In this document: positions 1 through 8,495 of the stretch, in pieces
Position numbering within the stretch: position 1 is the first letter of the stretch
Layout: every line of letters starts with the position of its first letter
Source: Dehalococcoidia bacterium
GTDB lineage: Bacteria > Chloroflexota > Dehalococcoidia > Lucifugimonadales > Lucifugimonadaceae
DNA: 55,541 bases
Direction of reading: 5' to 3'
Assembly: GCA_022451965.1 (NCBI GenBank)
Contig: JAKUNJ010000001.1
Coordinates: forward strand, 1 to 55,541
Translations under genes and position numbers: made by a program
Notes under the pieces: model-generated
The model's database searches: none
What the model was told of the DNA's origin: nothing
The model's input: only the letters and a program-made list of their open reading frames with translations

Positions 1-117
1 AAGTTCAATTTTGATTTCAGAGGATTATATTCTGATATTTTGGAAGACTGGCTATCTGTAGAATCTAAAGAAATTGTTGGTGGAAACTTTGAAAAGATAA
101 AACCTTTTATAAAATGA
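1..117 (+). CDS. DUF1501 family protein, C-terminal end (partial)
   Basis: The open frame enters from the window edge and ends at TGA 115-117. Its last 38 residues contain DFRGLYSDILEDWL followed by a GG-x-F-E-x-I tail. This resembles the C-terminus of DUF1501 proteins, where a D-F-R-x-x-Y-x-x-x-L-x-x-W-L segment is followed by a short GG-containing end. DUF1501 proteins belong to the alkaline-phosphatase/sulfatase fold and often sit beside sulfatases or DUF1800 genes. The stop overlaps the ATG of the next gene (ATGA), which implies a shared transcript and translational coupling. Only the tail is visible, so the family call rests on a short match. Confidence 0.55.
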   Translation, partial: KFNFDFRGLYSDILEDWLSVESKEIVGGNFEKIKPFIK

Positions 118-1535
118 AGAAAAATTTACTTTTCTTAATGGTTGATCAAATGCATGGTCAAGTTCTAGATAAAGGGAACCCATGTATTACACCAAATCTC
201 GATAGGTTATCCAAAAGCGGAGTTAAGTTTAATAGAGCTCATACAGCAAATCCTGTATGTTCACCAGCTCGAGCTAGTATTATGACAGGTCTCTTGCCTC
301 ATAATCATGGAGTTACTACTGTTACTCATACTGTAGATGAAGATCAATCTAACTTAAGAACTGATAAAGAACATTGGGCTCAGAGGCTTCAAGAAGATGG
401 GTATAAAACAGCTTATTTTGGTAAATGGCATGTTGAAAGATCAAGAAAGTTAGAAGATTTTGGCTGGGATGATTACTCTTTTATTGATGGATTATCTGAT
501 GAATATATAAATGCAAATAAAATACATAAAGAAAGCATCATAGAAGAACTACCGCACTTATATATAGATAATCCACCAGGATACGATAATACACCATTTT
601 ATGGGATTTCAGATATTGATACAGATAAAAGAGTTTTAGGACTAGTTTCCAATGGAGCAAAAGAATACTTAAACCAAGCAGATACCGATAAACCATGGGC
701 TTGCTTTGTTTCTGTTATAGAACCACATGATCCGTTTATTTCTACTAAAAAATACTATGATATGTACGAAAATATTGAGTTAAGGCTTCCTAAGTCATTC
801 AATGACGAATTATTGGATAAACCTAATATCTATAGAAGAGGACAAAAAGTTTTTGAAAATATGACAAAGCAGGATCATATAGAATGCATAAGAAATTACT
901 ATGCTATGGTAACTGAGATTGATCATGAATATGGAAAAATTATTGATTTACTTGAAGAAAAGGGTGAGCTAGAAAATACTATTATTATTTTTACTTCAGA
1001 TCACGGAGAAGCGCTAGCATCACATGGAATTTATGCTAAAAACTTAGCCGCATTTGAAGAAATATATCGAATACCAATGATTATTTCTGGTCCAGGAATA
1101 AAGGAAAATAAGGAATCAGATGACTTGGTCTCAAGCATGGATTTATGTCCAACAATATTAGATTTATTTGATCAAAAAGAAATTTCTAATATTGATTCTA
1201 ACTCTTTTAAGGATATTCTTTGTACTGAAGAAGTGAACACAATCCAAAAAAGCTTTGCAGAATATGATGGCACAAGACTTCAGCTAAAGCAAAGAGTGCT
1301 TTGGTATAAAAATCTAAAATATATATTTAATGGTTTTGATTATGATGAACTTTATGATTTAGATTCAGACCCTAATGAAATGAAAAATTTAATTGATTCA
1401 GATCATCATAAAAATGAAAGACAAATGATGATTAAGTTATATTGGGAAGAATTAAAGAAGAATGGTGACCATAGTATATATAATTTAGATAACAACCCCA
1501 TTATGAAAATAATAGAAATAGGTCCAAATGCTTAA
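114..1535 (+). CDS. Sulfatase (arylsulfatase family, formylglycine-type)
   Basis: This 473-residue protein should hydrolyse a sulfate ester. The sulfatase signature C-S-P-A-R lies at residues 49-53, followed by A-S-I-M-T-G. C49 would be converted to formylglycine by a formylglycine-generating enzyme, which is not seen in the window. D11 near the N-terminus and the S-D-H-G segment at about 295-298 (D296, H297) fit the calcium-binding and active-site residues of the family. There is no signal peptide, so the enzyme looks cytoplasmic. The length is normal for the family. It overlaps the upstream DUF1501 frame by 4 bp and the next gene by 8 bp, suggesting one operon. The substrate cannot be read from sequence; sulfated sugars are a guess from the neighbouring sugar-acid genes. 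Confidence 0.9.
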   Translation: MKKNLLFLMVDQMHGQVLDKGNPCITPNLDRLSKSGVKFNRAHTANPVCSPARASIMTGLLPHNHGVTTVTHTVDEDQSNLRTDKEHWAQRLQEDGYKTAYFGKWHVERSRKLEDFGWDDYSFIDGLSDEYINANKIHKESIIEELPHLYIDNPPGYDNTPFYGISDIDTDKRVLGLVSNGAKEYLNQADTDKPWACFVSVIEPHDPFISTKKYYDMYENIELRLPKSFNDELLDKPNIYRRGQKVFENMTKQDHIECIRNYYAMVTEIDHEYGKIIDLLEEKGELENTIIIFTSDHGEALASHGIYAKNLAAFEEIYRIPMIISGPGIKENKESDDLVSSMDLCPTILDLFDQKEISNIDSNSFKDILCTEEVNTIQKSFAEYDGTRLQLKQRVLWYKNLKYIFNGFDYDELYDLDSDPNEMKNLIDSDHHKNERQMMIKLYWEELKKNGDHSIYNLDNNPIMKIIEIGPNA

Positions 1536-2421
1536 GAAAGTTTTGATTACAGGAGCCAATGGTTATGTAGCTTCAAGAATTATTTCTCATTTAGAAAAAA
1601 ATTTTGAGCTAACATTGGTTGATATTGATTTCAATAAAAAATTTAATTCAAAAACAATTAAATTTGATTTACTAAATGCTTCAATTGAAGAATTAAATAA
1701 AATAACAAAAAATCAAGATGCTATTATTCACCTAGCCTATGTAAGAAGAGATAAATTAAGAGACCCAGAAGACTTAAACGAAGAAATGGATTCTTTTGAT
1801 ACAGAGTATAAGAATGTATTAATGGCAAACAAAATATATAGATCCGCATTTATAAATAAAGTTTCAAGAGTAATAGTTGCTTCATCTAATCATGCTGCAG
1901 ATTGGTATGAGCATCATGAAATTCATTCAAATATTAGAGACATAGTATCAAATAATTTGATCCCATATTCTGATAATTTCTATGGGTGGGCTAAGGCTTC
2001 TTACGAATTATTATCTATCCCTTATGCTTCAGGAAAATTTGGAAGAAAATTAGAATTTGTTCATGTCAGAATAGGATTTCCTAGAGAAATAACCCCTGAG
2101 TTGTCAAATAATAAGTTTATTCCAGGTGAAAATGGAATTGGGATACCAAATATTAAAAGACATTTAGGTGCGTATGTTAGTCAAAGAGACTTATCGCAAC
2201 TTTTTGAAAAATCATTAACTCAAAAAGAAATTATTGGTGATATTGATAATGTGCCTTTTTTGGTTGTCTATGGAGTTAGTAATAATACAAGAAGATTTTG
2301 GTCTCTAGAATCCGCAAGAAAAGGTATTGGGTACAACCCTGAAGATGATTCAGAGTATAAATTCTCAGAAGTTATAGACGTATTTAGAAATGATCCAAAA
2401 TGGGAAGGCAGACTAGGATAA
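1528..2421 (+). CDS. NAD-dependent epimerase/dehydratase, uronate dehydrogenase-like extended SDR
   Basis: The N-terminus carries a Rossmann motif G-A-N-G-Y-V-A at 9-15, variant at the last position (A for G). The catalytic set is S119/S120 and Y152-x-x-x-K156. The C-terminal stretch Y-G-V-S-N-N-T-R-R-F-W, followed by S-A-R-K-G-I-G-Y-N-P-E-D-D, closely resembles bacterial uronate dehydrogenases, which oxidise D-glucuronate or D-galacturonate to aldaric acid lactones. It overlaps the sulfatase by 8 bp, so both are likely co-expressed, which fits desulfation of a sugar before oxidation (inference). At 297 residues it is slightly longer than classical Udh (about 265). Another sugar-nucleotide or sugar-acid SDR role is possible. 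Confidence 0.8.
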   Translation: MLKKVLITGANGYVASRIISHLEKNFELTLVDIDFNKKFNSKTIKFDLLNASIEELNKITKNQDAIIHLAYVRRDKLRDPEDLNEEMDSFDTEYKNVLMANKIYRSAFINKVSRVIVASSNHAADWYEHHEIHSNIRDIVSNNLIPYSDNFYGWAKASYELLSIPYASGKFGRKLEFVHVRIGFPREITPELSNNKFIPGENGIGIPNIKRHLGAYVSQRDLSQLFEKSLTQKEIIGDIDNVPFLVVYGVSNNTRRFWSLESARKGIGYNPEDDSEYKFSEVIDVFRNDPKWEGRLG

Positions 2422-2422
2422 A

Positions 2423-2785
2423 TTAGTCTTCTGTTACTTCAGTGGTACTGCCGCTAACAGTAATAGTAATATGAGACATCGTTGTATTTTCTTTTGCTCC
2501 ATGCCAATGATTTTCTCCGGCATTAATTAAGACCATGTCTCCCTTGATAACATTTAGTTCAACTTCTTCATTACATACCATTCCCTCTCCTTCAGTAATT
2601 ATCAAAATCTGATCACCTGAATGAATATGAAATTTAGTTCTTGTTGACTCAGGAAAATTTACTATAGCAAAATTAAAATTATCACTATCTTCATGTTCTA
2701 AAATTGACTGAGAATAAACTGTATCTGTAAATAAAGATTCGTTTCTAGGTAATTTTGGAATATCATCAAATGTTACCTTTTTCAT
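2423..2785 (-). CDS. Small cupin-domain protein
   Basis: A single-cupin protein of 120 residues. Cupin motif 1 is seen as H-I-H-S-G-D-Q with a following G-E-G, and motif 2 as G-D-M-V-L-I-N-A-G-E-N-H-W-H-G. The paired histidines could bind one divalent metal. A good Shine-Dalgarno (AGGGAGA) lies just upstream of the start on the minus strand, and a TATAAT-like -10 is visible further up (2806-2811). It is convergent with the upstream operon, with 1 bp between the stops. Small cupins of this kind can be isomerases, dioxygenases or sugar-acid binding proteins; nothing here decides which. Confidence 0.8.
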   Translation of the reverse strand: MKKVTFDDIPKLPRNESLFTDTVYSQSILEHEDSDNFNFAIVNFPESTRTKFHIHSGDQILIITEGEGMVCNEEVELNVIKGDMVLINAGENHWHGAKENTTMSHITITVSGSTTEVTED

Positions 2786-2876
2786 ATATATCTCCCTATT
2801 TTTTTGATTATAAGCTTAAGATAATATTTAATTGCAATTAAAACAATTTTATATTCAAAATAAATCAATCAATACT

Positions 2877-4820
2877 ATGAAAAGAAAAATCAAATCTAAT
2901 TACGGATCTTGGGAGTCTGAAATAAGTCCTCAAAAAATAGTAGAAGGAGGATTAATATTTAGCGAAATTAGAACTAATGACTCAAATATTTATTTTTTAG
3001 AAGGAAGACCCTCTGAATCAGGAAGGTACGTCATAGTCAGACAAAATCCTGATGGATCTACAGAGGATATGTTTTCAAAAAATTATAATTCTAGAAATGC
3101 TGTTCATGAGTACGGAGGAGGATCATTTGCAGTTGGTAAAGAAGATATTTATTTTTCTAATTGGGAAGATCAAAGAATTTATTCAATAAAAGGAAAAGAT
3201 ATTACTCCAATTACAGAAGAGTCTGATAATCCAAGAGCTTTAAGGTACGCCGACTTAACATTATCTAATGATGAAAAATGGTTATTTTGTGTAAGAGAAA
3301 CTCATTTTGAAAATAAAGAAGCTAAAAATGAGCTTGTTGCTGTTTCAACAGAAGAACAACTAACAGTGGTTATATCTTCAGGAAGAGATTTTTATTCATC
3401 TCCAAGACAAAACCCCTTAAGTAATGAAATTTGTTGGTTGGAATGGGATCACCCAAATATGCCTTGGGACGGAAGTGAATTATTTGTAGGAGATTTTGAG
3501 TCAAAACCTAATATTGAAAAAAAACTAATTGATGGTTCAAAAAATATAAGCATCATACAACCTGATTGGAGTCAATCTGGAGAATTAATATATATTAGTG
3601 ATGAATCTGGTTGGTGGAATTTATACAAATATATAGAGGGTAAAAAATCTAATATTCTTAATGAAGAATTGGATCATGGAGGTCCATCTTGGCAATTTGG
3701 TTATAGCACTTATTTTATTAAAGATGATTTCATATATCTCAGAGGAAAATCAAAAAAATCAAATAAAGGCTTAATTAGAAAAATCAATTTTTCAGGAGAA
3801 ATAATTGACGAAATAAAAGTTAATCATACTGCAATAAGTTATATTTCTAATATAAATAACAATGTAATTTATATCGGATCTACACCTAATTCTAATAGCG
3901 AGTTAGTATCCTTAAGTCTAATTGAAAAAAATATAAAAACTCTTAAAGAATCTAATCCTGTAACATTTGACTCAGAAGATATTTCAATTGCTGAAGAAAT
4001 ATCATTCCCAACTACCTATAATGAAAAAGCATATGCATACTTTTATAAACCTCAAAATAAAAATTATGAAGGTTTAGAGGAAGAAAAACCTCCTTTGATT
4101 GTTATTAGCCATGGAGGTCCTACTAGCGCGACCAATGATGCCTTAAGTTTATCTATTCAATATTGGACTAATAGAGGTTTTGCAGTTGTAGATGTAAACT
4201 ACAGAGGTTCTACAGGATATGGGAGGGCTTTCAGAGATTCTCTAAAAGGAAATTGGGGAATATATGACACAGATGATTGCATTGCTGCTGCAGACTTTCT
4301 TTCGGAAAATGGTTTAGTTGATTCATCAAGAGTTGCGATTAAGGGAGGTTCAGCTGGTGGTTATACAACAATAAATGCTCTAACATTCCATGATAGATTT
4401 GCTGTAGGAGCAACTTATTATGGAATAGCAGATTTATCTGTTTTTATTGATGATACACATAAATTTGAGTCTAGATACTTAGATACGCTTATAGGTAAGT
4501 ATCCAGAAGAAAAGGAAAAATATTATGATAGATCAGCAATTAACTTTACAGATCAGCTTTCATGTCCAATGATAATTTTTCAAGGTACAGAAGATAAAAT
4601 TGTTCCACCTTCACAAGCTGAGATTATGGCTAAGGGGCTGCAAGATAAGAAAATACCATTCTCATTAATTATGTATGAAGGAGAACAGCACGGATTTAGA
4701 CAATCTAAAAATATTATTTCATCTCTAGAATCAGAATTATATTTTTACAGTAAAGTTTTAGGTTTCAAACCCTTCGATAAATTAAATTCTATAAAGATAG
4801 AAAATTCTGAAAATTTATAA
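2877..4820 (+). CDS. S9 family serine peptidase (acylaminoacyl/dipeptidyl peptidase type)
   Basis: An N-terminal seven-bladed beta-propeller (about residues 1-370) precedes an alpha/beta-hydrolase domain. The nucleophile is in G-G-S-A-G-G (S492, numbering from ATG 2877). The acid is D573 in T-E-D-K and the base H605 in E-Q-H-G. The oxyanion-site segment S-H-G-G-P-T precedes them. The family cleaves oligopeptides from the N-terminus or removes acylated residues. A longer frame opens at TTG 2832, but ATG 2877 gives the usual N-terminus (Y-G-S-W-x-S), so I chose it. There is no signal peptide, so it is probably cytoplasmic. It abuts yaaA directly (stop then ATG), suggesting co-transcription. Confidence 0.88.
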   Translation: MKRKIKSNYGSWESEISPQKIVEGGLIFSEIRTNDSNIYFLEGRPSESGRYVIVRQNPDGSTEDMFSKNYNSRNAVHEYGGGSFAVGKEDIYFSNWEDQRIYSIKGKDITPITEESDNPRALRYADLTLSNDEKWLFCVRETHFENKEAKNELVAVSTEEQLTVVISSGRDFYSSPRQNPLSNEICWLEWDHPNMPWDGSELFVGDFESKPNIEKKLIDGSKNISIIQPDWSQSGELIYISDESGWWNLYKYIEGKKSNILNEELDHGGPSWQFGYSTYFIKDDFIYLRGKSKKSNKGLIRKINFSGEIIDEIKVNHTAISYISNINNNVIYIGSTPNSNSELVSLSLIEKNIKTLKESNPVTFDSEDISIAEEISFPTTYNEKAYAYFYKPQNKNYEGLEEEKPPLIVISHGGPTSATNDALSLSIQYWTNRGFAVVDVNYRGSTGYGRAFRDSLKGNWGIYDTDDCIAAADFLSENGLVDSSRVAIKGGSAGGYTTINALTFHDRFAVGATYYGIADLSVFIDDTHKFESRYLDTLIGKYPEEKEKYYDRSAINFTDQLSCPMIIFQGTEDKIVPPSQAEIMAKGLQDKKIPFSLIMYEGEQHGFRQSKNIISSLESELYFYSKVLGFKPFDKLNSIKIENSENL

Positions 4821-5513
4821 ATGATAATCCTTATTCCACCCAGTGAAGGAAAATCCGATAATAACTCAACTAATACTAAATTCAAGGAAACGAATTTTAT
4901 TTTTGAAAATGAAGTAAAAACTATTCAAAAGAAACTTCAAAATCTAAGTAATGCAGAATTAGAAAAAACATATGGAGTTAATCTTGAAAAGGCAAAAAAA
5001 CTTAACTCATTAAACTTGAATGCTATGGAAAATAATTGTTCATACTCAATAGAACGATACACTGGAGTTGTTTACAACCAAATTGACTGGAAAAATTTAT
5101 CTGATGAGTCACAGTCATATTTTGAAAAAAATATACGAATATTTAGTGGCTTATTTGGAATAGTTGCACCCAAAACACTTATACCTGATTACAAACTAAA
5201 AATGAGTAGCTTATCCCTAACTAAATTTTGGCACCCTATTCTTACAAAATACTTAAGCAAGGAGGATATAATCATTGATTTACTACCTCAAATTCATAGT
5301 AAATCATACTCACATGAAAATATCTTTAGGATAGATTTCAAAATAATTAAAGATGGAAAATTAAATTCTGCTGGTCATATGGGTAAAGTAGTAAAGGGAC
5401 AATTCATAAAATTTTTATGTCAAATACAAGCTAAAGGTTTAGATGAATTAGATAAATTTACATTTGATAATTATAAGTGGGATGGAAAGAATTTTATAAA
5501 AACTATCACTTAA
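4821..5513 (+). CDS. yaaA: YaaA family peroxide-stress protein (UPF0246)
   Basis: The N-terminus M-I-I-L-I-P-P-S-E-G-K is the hallmark of the YaaA family. C-terminal landmarks of the family are also present: L-L-P-Q-I-H-S-K-S-Y and G-H-M-G-K-V-V-K-G-Q-F. In E. coli YaaA limits intracellular iron and oxidative DNA damage and binds DNA. At 230 residues it is slightly shorter than the usual 250-260. The ATG directly follows the peptidase stop codon. The 3' end overlaps the convergent enoyl-CoA hydratase-family gene by 8 bp. Confidence 0.88.
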   Translation: MIILIPPSEGKSDNNSTNTKFKETNFIFENEVKTIQKKLQNLSNAELEKTYGVNLEKAKKLNSLNLNAMENNCSYSIERYTGVVYNQIDWKNLSDESQSYFEKNIRIFSGLFGIVAPKTLIPDYKLKMSSLSLTKFWHPILTKYLSKEDIIIDLLPQIHSKSYSHENIFRIDFKIIKDGKLNSAGHMGKVVKGQFIKFLCQIQAKGLDELDKFTFDNYKWDGKNFIKTIT

Positions 5514-6285
5514 ATTTAGGCGCCCTTTTCTCCAAGAAAGCCTTTACTCCTTCTAAATTATCATAGGAACCTTGTAATTCTTTTTGAATTGATGATTCTA
5601 GCAGGTAAGTTTCATTAAATGATTTATGTTGAATTTCTCTCATTATTTTTTTTGAATGCATCAAGGATTGAGATGATTGTTTTATTATTTTTTTTGCCCA
5701 GTTATCTGTTTCTTTTTCAAGATTTTCATCCATAACAACTTTATTTGCAAGACCAATTTTTAAGCATTCATCTGCAGAAATTCTTTCATTTTCAATTGCT
5801 ATTTGATAAGCCCTTTTATAGCCGAGAATATTATAAAGCAACCAATGGGAACCACCATCTGGTATTAAGCCAATATTACTAAATGGCTGAAGCAAATAAG
5901 ACTTTTCAGACATTATAGTTAAATCGCAAGCCATTGAGTAAGCACTTGCAATTCCAGCTGCAGCTCCTCTGACTGAAGAAATTACTGGCTTTGGCATAGT
6001 GATTATGTTGTCAAATATCGGAAGATATCCCTTATTCAAAGCCTCTTCAGTATCTTTCCATTTTTTTCTATCACCCGAACTTAAGTCTGCTCCCGAAGAA
6101 AAAGCCCTTCCTTCACCACGAAGAATCATACATTTTATTGATTCATCTTTCTTAATTTGTTCTGTTACTGAAGTTAATTCCATAAGCATTGTATAGTTCA
6201 TAGCATTTAGTTTTTCAGGTCTATTTAATGAAACTTTTGCTACTTGATTTTCTAAAGAATAGTTTATGGTTTCGAACTTTTGCAT
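5506..6285 (-). CDS. Enoyl-CoA hydratase/isomerase (crotonase) family protein
   Basis: A 259-residue crotonase-fold protein. The two oxyanion-hole segments are A-F-S-S-G-A-D-L (about 61-68) and R-G-A-A-A-G (106-111). D143 in I-P-D-G-G sits where PaaG-type isomerases carry their catalytic aspartate, and the two glutamates of a true hydratase are not evident. It is therefore more likely an isomerase or ring-type enzyme such as PaaG than a simple beta-oxidation hydratase. A possible -10 (TAAGAT) lies 7 bp before the ATG. It is convergent with yaaA and divergent from the acyl-CoA dehydrogenase-like gene. Confidence 0.85.
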   Translation of the reverse strand: MQKFETINYSLENQVAKVSLNRPEKLNAMNYTMLMELTSVTEQIKKDESIKCMILRGEGRAFSSGADLSSGDRKKWKDTEEALNKGYLPIFDNIITMPKPVISSVRGAAAGIASAYSMACDLTIMSEKSYLLQPFSNIGLIPDGGSHWLLYNILGYKRAYQIAIENERISADECLKIGLANKVVMDENLEKETDNWAKKIIKQSSQSLMHSKKIMREIQHKSFNETYLLESSIQKELQGSYDNLEGVKAFLEKRAPKFK

Positions 6286-6335
6286 TACTCTAATCTTAAT
6301 ATTTTTTTATAATTATATAAAACATAATTGAAATA

Positions 6336-7430
6336 ATGCTCTCAAAAAAATTAATTAGCTTAATAGAAAAGAATATTACAATTATCGATGATTCAAGAGA
6401 AATACCATCTGAAATTATTGATGAATTAGTAAATGAAAACTATTTTAGGCTTCTTTTACCTAAAACCTATGGAGGTTTAGAAATAAACTTTTTGGAGTAC
6501 CTAGAAGTTGTTTCTGAATTTGCTTCTTATGATGCAAGTTTAGCTTGGTGCATTAATCAGAGTAATGTTTTAGCAACAAATGCAGCTTTTATGGATAAAG
6601 TTTTAGCTGAAAAGATTTTTAGTAATAAAAATACCATAATTTCAAATGGTCCACCTGAATTTTTTGAAGTAGAAGATAAATCTGATGGTATTTTAGTATC
6701 AGGTAAATGGTCTTTTAGTAGTGGAATAAAAAATTCAAATTGGGTTTTAGCCATTTATACAGATAAAAATAAAGAAAATAAAAATATCATGATGCCAGTT
6801 AATGAAGTTGTCATGGAAGATGTTTGGAATGTAAGTGGCTTGAGAGGTACAGGTAGTTTTAGCTTTTCAGTAAAAGATAAATTTATAAAGAATGAAAATA
6901 TTTTTTATGATAGAAAAAATCTAATAGAAAAAGGGCCAATATATAAAATTCCTAGAGACTTAAAATTTGCATCAGGCTTTTCAACTATTGCATTATCATT
7001 AGCTAATTCTTCAATAAATTTCGCCCTAAGTTATTCAAAAGATAAAAATAGTGTATCTAAAGACAAACTTTCAGATGAGCAGGTTTTCATTAGAGAAATT
7101 GGAATAATAAAGGGTCTATATAAATCATCAAAATCATTCTTAGACTCTTCTGTAAAAACAATTTGGGAAAAAGCATGTAATGGAGTTCATCTGGATGATG
7201 AGTCACTAGCGGAATTAAGATTATCGTCAACTCATGCTATTAGAACTTCAGAAGAAATAGTAAAAAGAGCTTATACATTACTAGGATCTTCATCGATTTT
7301 TAAGTTCAATGACATTCAAAGATACTTTCAAGATATTTTAGCTATTAGTCAGCAGGTTCAAGGTAGAATGTCACATTATGAAACAGTTGGCAGTTATTAT
7401 ATAAATTCTAAACTAAAGAAAATGGTTTGA
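6336..7430 (+). CDS. Acyl-CoA dehydrogenase-like flavoprotein (two-component monooxygenase type)
   Basis: This 364-residue protein has the N-terminal helical domain (L-L-L-P-K-T-Y-G-G-L), the middle beta domain (S-G-K-W-S-F-S-S-G) and a C-terminal type-2 domain (Y-F-Q-D-I-L-A-I-S-Q-Q). The S-G-x-W-x-F-x-S-G motif is characteristic of HsaA/HpaB-like flavin-dependent monooxygenases built on the acyl-CoA dehydrogenase fold. These use reduced flavin from a partner reductase, which is not in the window. Genuine acyl-CoA dehydrogenase activity cannot be excluded. A CATAAT hexamer lies 7 bp before the ATG and no Shine-Dalgarno is visible, so the transcript may be leaderless. Confidence 0.8.
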   Translation: MLSKKLISLIEKNITIIDDSREIPSEIIDELVNENYFRLLLPKTYGGLEINFLEYLEVVSEFASYDASLAWCINQSNVLATNAAFMDKVLAEKIFSNKNTIISNGPPEFFEVEDKSDGILVSGKWSFSSGIKNSNWVLAIYTDKNKENKNIMMPVNEVVMEDVWNVSGLRGTGSFSFSVKDKFIKNENIFYDRKNLIEKGPIYKIPRDLKFASGFSTIALSLANSSINFALSYSKDKNSVSKDKLSDEQVFIREIGIIKGLYKSSKSFLDSSVKTIWEKACNGVHLDDESLAELRLSSTHAIRTSEEIVKRAYTLLGSSSIFKFNDIQRYFQDILAISQQVQGRMSHYETVGSYYINSKLKKMV

Positions 7431-7434
7431 TTTA

Positions 7435-7511
7435 TGGCGATCCCGAGCAGATTCGAACTGCCGATCTCCTCCTTGACAGGGAGGCGTGTTAGGCCACTAC
7501 ACCACGGGACC
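7435..7511 (-). tRNA. tRNA-Asp (GTC)
   Basis: The reverse complement folds as a complete cloverleaf. The acceptor GGTCCCG pairs with CGGGATC (one G-U). The anticodon stem is CCTCC/GGAGG with loop CTGTCAA, giving anticodon GTC. The T arm is GGCAG/CTGCT with loop TTCGAAT. The discriminator is G and the CCA end is encoded (7435-7437). It lies 4 bp after the stop of the acyl-CoA dehydrogenase-like gene, on the opposite strand. Confidence 0.97.
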
Positions 7512-7625
7512 ACATCATAATAAGTCTTAATTTTAGCAGATGAATTACGAATTTAAGGTTGAAAAAGTTGAAAAAATAGTTGAAATCTTTTTGAACTAGG
7601 TTTATTTGATTAGCCTTAGATGTAT

Positions 7626-7654
7626 TTGAATAATTAGTCTGATTGATTCATAAT
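7626..7654 (+). promoter_or_regulatory. Repeat promoter, copy 1
   Basis: TTGAAT (7626-7631), a 17-bp spacer and CATAAT (7649-7654) form a near-consensus sigma-70 promoter. The 6 bp TAGTGT then lead straight into ATG 7661, placing the predicted transcription start at or next to the start codon. Spacer and hexamers are almost identical in four other intact copies (8412, 9719, 10285, 10656). Confidence 0.7.
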
Positions 7655-7660
7655 TAGTGT

Positions 7661-8377
7661 ATGAAAAAAATACTAATCTTTACTTTAATACTTATAGTTT
7701 CATGTTCACAAGCTGAGTCTATTCTTGAAAAAGAAGATTCTGAATCTGATTCAGCAAACTCCTCAAATGAACCAATAGCTTCAACAAATGATAAATTGAA
7801 ATAAATAAAAGAAAGATTAGCTAAATTAGAATCTACCATTGAAAATAATACTTTAGCTTTATCTACCATTGAAAATAATACTTTAGCTTTAGAGAACCTA
7901 TCAAAAGCTATATCTTCTTCAGGTGCAATATCAGTCGAAAACAATTCTCCTTTAGCTCTAGAAATAGATAAGTCTGATGAAGAAGATTATGGTAAATCTC
8001 CTAATAATCCTGTTAAGTCAGGCAAACCAATGAAAATTAATCTTATGGAGGATTTGTTGCTTTCGTGGGGTGAGGAAAAAATATCACATAATATATATGC
8101 AAATCCTGACGCTACAATTGAATTTGAGGGTATCGATGAAATAACAATTGATTGGAAAAAATATTCTTCCACTTTGTTTTTTAATAATTATGGTTATTTT
8201 GGTGGTGGAAATTTAAAACTTCCGGATACATTTCCTTTACAACCCAATTTCCTTGCTCTAATGAATAATAATATTTTGGAGTTCACTCATACTATTGATT
8301 GTGATGCTGGAGGATGTGATTCAATCAAAAAAATGCTTCACGGACAAACTTTTGAATTTGAGTATATCTTTAAGTGA
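7661..8377 (+). pseudogene. Lipoprotein gene interrupted by an in-frame TAA
   Basis: ATG 7661 opens a frame with a lipoprotein signal (M-K-K-I-L-I-F-T-L-I-L-I-V-S-C, C15) and an acidic Ser-rich linker. It stops at TAA 7802-7804 after 47 residues. The same frame then continues without a stop to TGA 8375-8377. That second part encodes a short coiled coil (I-K-E-R-L-A-K-L-E...), a perfectly duplicated 10-residue segment and a globular domain ending G-Q-T-F-E-F-E-Y-I-F-K. Downstream of the TAA the frame looks conserved in codon use, so this reads as one gene of about 239 codons with a single nonsense change. Internal ATG 8030 could allow a 115-residue product but would lack export signals. I do not recognise the globular domain. 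Sequencing error remains possible. Confidence 0.65.
7831..7890 (+). repeat. Perfect 30-bp tandem duplication inside the lipoprotein frame
   Basis: Positions 7831-7860 and 7861-7890 are identical. The unit is a multiple of three and encodes S-T-I-E-N-N-T-L-A-L twice in the coiled-coil part of the broken lipoprotein gene. Perfect identity suggests a recent slippage event. Confidence 0.95.
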
Positions 8378-8390
8378 AATAATTTAGATT

Positions 8391-8440
8391 GCTAACTCTG
8401 ACATCATGTATTTGAATAATTAGTCTGATTGATACATAAT
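8391..8440 (+). promoter_or_regulatory. Repeat promoter, copy 2, with upstream extension
   Basis: TTGAAT (8412-8417), a 17-bp spacer and CATAAT (8435-8440), then 6 bp to ATG 8447. Homology with copy 3 starts further upstream, at GCTAA (8391), and spans 43 bp (8391-8433 against 9259-9301) with two differences. It lies directly after the broken lipoprotein gene and would drive the membrane protein at 8496. Confidence 0.7.
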
Positions 8441-8446
8441 TTCTCT

Positions 8447-8482
8447 ATGACTAATAATATAAGTCAATTTTTAAAAATTTAA
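8447..8482 (+). CDS. Possible 11-residue leader peptide starting at the predicted +1
   Basis: ATG 8447 lies 6 bp after the -10 of promoter copy 2 and opens a frame of 11 codons (M-T-N-N-I-S-Q-F-L-K-I). Its stop TAA (8480-8482) is embedded in the Shine-Dalgarno TAAGGAG of the next gene. That geometry would suit translational coupling. It could equally be chance sequence; nothing shows it is translated. Confidence 0.3.
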   Translation: MTNNISQFLKI

Positions 8483-8495
8483 GGAGTTTATAAAT

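Noticed and set aside
8030-8377. Separate 115-residue gene starting at ATG 8030
   Set aside because: It is in the same frame as the lipoprotein start at 7661 with only one stop between, lacks its own Shine-Dalgarno or promoter, and starts in mid-linker. I treat it as the 3' part of the broken gene.
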